NCBI GenBank assembly: GCA_947446625.1
Contig: CANFIE010000190.1
Location: forward strand, 1-7,492
Reading direction: 5' to 3'
From: Acetobacteraceae bacterium
Lineage (GTDB): Bacteria > Pseudomonadota > Alphaproteobacteria > Acetobacterales > Acetobacteraceae
Length of the DNA stretch: 7,492 nucleotides
The first letter of the stretch is position 1, and each line of letters starts with the position of its first letter. This document shows positions 6,427 through 7,492 of this stretch, in pieces. Both the position numbers and the translations under genes were made by a program. The notes beneath the pieces are model-generated. The model was not told the origin of the DNA, made no database searches, and saw only the letters and a list, made by a program, of their open reading frames with translations.

Positions 6427-7492
6427 CTACCCCTGGGAAAACGGCGGCGGGGCGCCCGGCGCCAACTCCAGCGCCACCTGGCGGAAGGCGTCGCGGTAGT
6501 CGGTCGCCACGCGCAGATCCACGCCTTCCTCCAGTGCCTCGGGCCGCAGCCCGGGCCAGGCGCCGAAATGCCGCGCCAGGCCAAAGCGCCGCCCAGCCCC
6601 GCCCGAAATGGCAAAGACCGTGCCGGCGCGGCCGTGGTCGGTGCCGTTGCTGCGGTTGTTGCGCAGGCGGCGACCGAACTCGCTGGCCACCAGCACGGTC
6701 CAGGGCCGAGGCAGGTCGCGCAGGTCGGCGTCAAACGCCATCAGCCCGCGCACCAGGGTCTGCACCTTCTCGGTGAAGGTGCCGCCCTGGTCGGCATGGG
6801 TGTCCCAGCCCTCCAGCGCCAGCGAGGCCGCGGTCAGGTCCGGGTTCAGCCGGGCCAGCTGGGCAATGGTGGCCAGCCCGCGGCCAAAGCCGGCGCTTTC
6901 AGCATAGGCGGCGGGCACCGGGGGCGCATTCGGCACCAGCCGGTTCAGGTTGGCCAGGGCGGCCAGCGCCTCGCGCCCGGCTTCGGCGGCGGGGCCGCGC
7001 GCCTCGGCATGCAGCGCGGTCAGCATCGCCTCGCCAAACGGCCCGCCCGGCGGGCGCAGCCCGGCATCCAGCGCCAGCACGCTCACGCTGCGCCGGGCGC
7101 CCATCAGGTTGGCGGCGGTGTTGTTCTGCGCGCTCAGGCTCAGCAGGTTGCTGCCATTGTCGCCCCGGCCGGCCACGCCCTCGGCCCAGCGGGCCAGCCA
7201 GCCGGCGCTGGCCCGGCGGTCCGACGAGCGCCCCTGGCCCCAGCCCATGATGCCCTGCGCCTCGAAATGGCTGCGCGTGGCCTGCGGCACGCCACAGGCC
7301 GGCCATATCGCCATGCGGCCATCGCGCCACAACTCGGCCAGCGGCGCGGCGCGTGGGTGCAGCCTGAAATCCACATCCGGCCGGGCATCCAGCCGCGCCC
7401 CGGCCTGGTCCCCGCTGTTCAGCACGCGCAGCCCGGGGGCGCGCAGGTCGTTGAAGTCGGCGTCATCGGCGGGGGAGAGGAAGTTCAGCCCA
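6427..7492 (-). CDS. DUF1501 domain-containing protein, N-terminus beyond window
   Basis: About 354 residues are visible; the frame is open to the right edge (GLNFLSPADDADFNDL at the edge), so the true start and any signal peptide are outside. The family is DUF1501, related to the sulfatase/alkaline phosphatase fold; members usually carry a twin-arginine signal and are exported, but this cannot be seen here. Family landmarks are LHP...L.ELW..GRMAIWPACG near the visible N-terminus, RSHFEAQ (RSHF at 7264-7275), GWDTHADQGG (starting near 6810), ASEFGRR (SEFGR at 6670-6684) and GTDHGRAGTVFAISGG (GTDHG at 6631-6645). The D/H/E residues of these motifs are intact. Substrate and function of the family are poorly defined, and a GTG at 7425 is internal rather than the true start. 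The partner often found next to these genes, DUF1800, is not in the window. Its link to the glycan genes downstream is only positional. Confidence 0.93.
   Translation of the reverse strand, partial: GLNFLSPADDADFNDLRAPGLRVLNSGDQAGARLDARPDVDFRLHPRAAPLAELWRDGRMAIWPACGVPQATRSHFEAQGIMGWGQGRSSDRRASAGWLARWAEGVAGRGDNGSNLLSLSAQNNTAANLMGARRSVSVLALDAGLRPPGGPFGEAMLTALHAEARGPAAEAGREALAALANLNRLVPNAPPVPAAYAESAGFGRGLATIAQLARLNPDLTAASLALEGWDTHADQGGTFTEKVQTLVRGLMAFDADLRDLPRPWTVLVASEFGRRLRNNRSNGTDHGRAGTVFAISGGAGRRFGLARHFGAWPGLRPEALEEGVDLRVATDYRDAFRQVALELAPGAPPPFSQG

Noticed and set aside
1..7492. CRISPR array, insertion sequence, tRNA or defence system
   Set aside because: No regularly spaced repeats, transposase motifs, terminal inverted repeats, tRNA-like cloverleaf or nuclease/helicase domains were seen on either strand.

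Overview
This window looks like chromosomal DNA from a GC-rich alphaproteobacterium. The best guess is Rhodospirillales, perhaps Acetobacteraceae (Roseomonas-like). The guess rests on the high GC content of most coding sequence, the alanine/arginine-rich proteins, and a beta-rich 'GW...RPDL...GDG..GF' module that I associate with glycan-cluster proteins of that group. The taxonomy is inference; there is no rRNA or other marker gene here. No tRNA, rRNA, insertion sequence, phage gene or CRISPR array was seen.

All six genes lie on the minus strand, so transcription runs from right to left. From the right edge: (1) a DUF1501 protein lacking its N-terminus, ending at 6427; (2) a 128-bp gap with two adjacent hairpins; (3) UDP-glucose 6-dehydrogenase, 6298 to 4982, with its catalytic cysteine and Rossmann motif intact; (4) a 299-bp AT-richer gap; (5) a tightly packed four-gene set: a GT4 glycosyltransferase (4682-3303), a 370-residue protein with a phytanoyl-CoA-dioxygenase-like but apparently metal-ligand-less region (3301-2189), a GT2 glycosyltransferase with two N-terminal modules (2196-397), and a tetratricopeptide (TPR) protein that runs off the left edge (400-1).

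The last four genes are separated by 1 bp, an 8-bp overlap (GTGTCTGA) and a 4-bp overlap (ATGA), so they are very likely one translationally coupled operon. UDP-glucose dehydrogenase would supply UDP-glucuronate, and the GT4 and GT2 enzymes would add sugars to a surface glycan or glycoprotein. The TPR protein and the degenerate dioxygenase-like protein could be scaffolding or sugar-binding partners. The acceptor and product cannot be deduced from the window.

The most unusual element is the 370-residue protein. It carries the same kind of N-terminal module as its GT2 neighbour, joined to a region that keeps phytanoyl-dioxygenase-like landmarks but contains no HxD iron-binding motif. Nothing here amounts to a clearly new defence or mobile system; the novelty is modest and lies in the domain architecture of this glycan operon.
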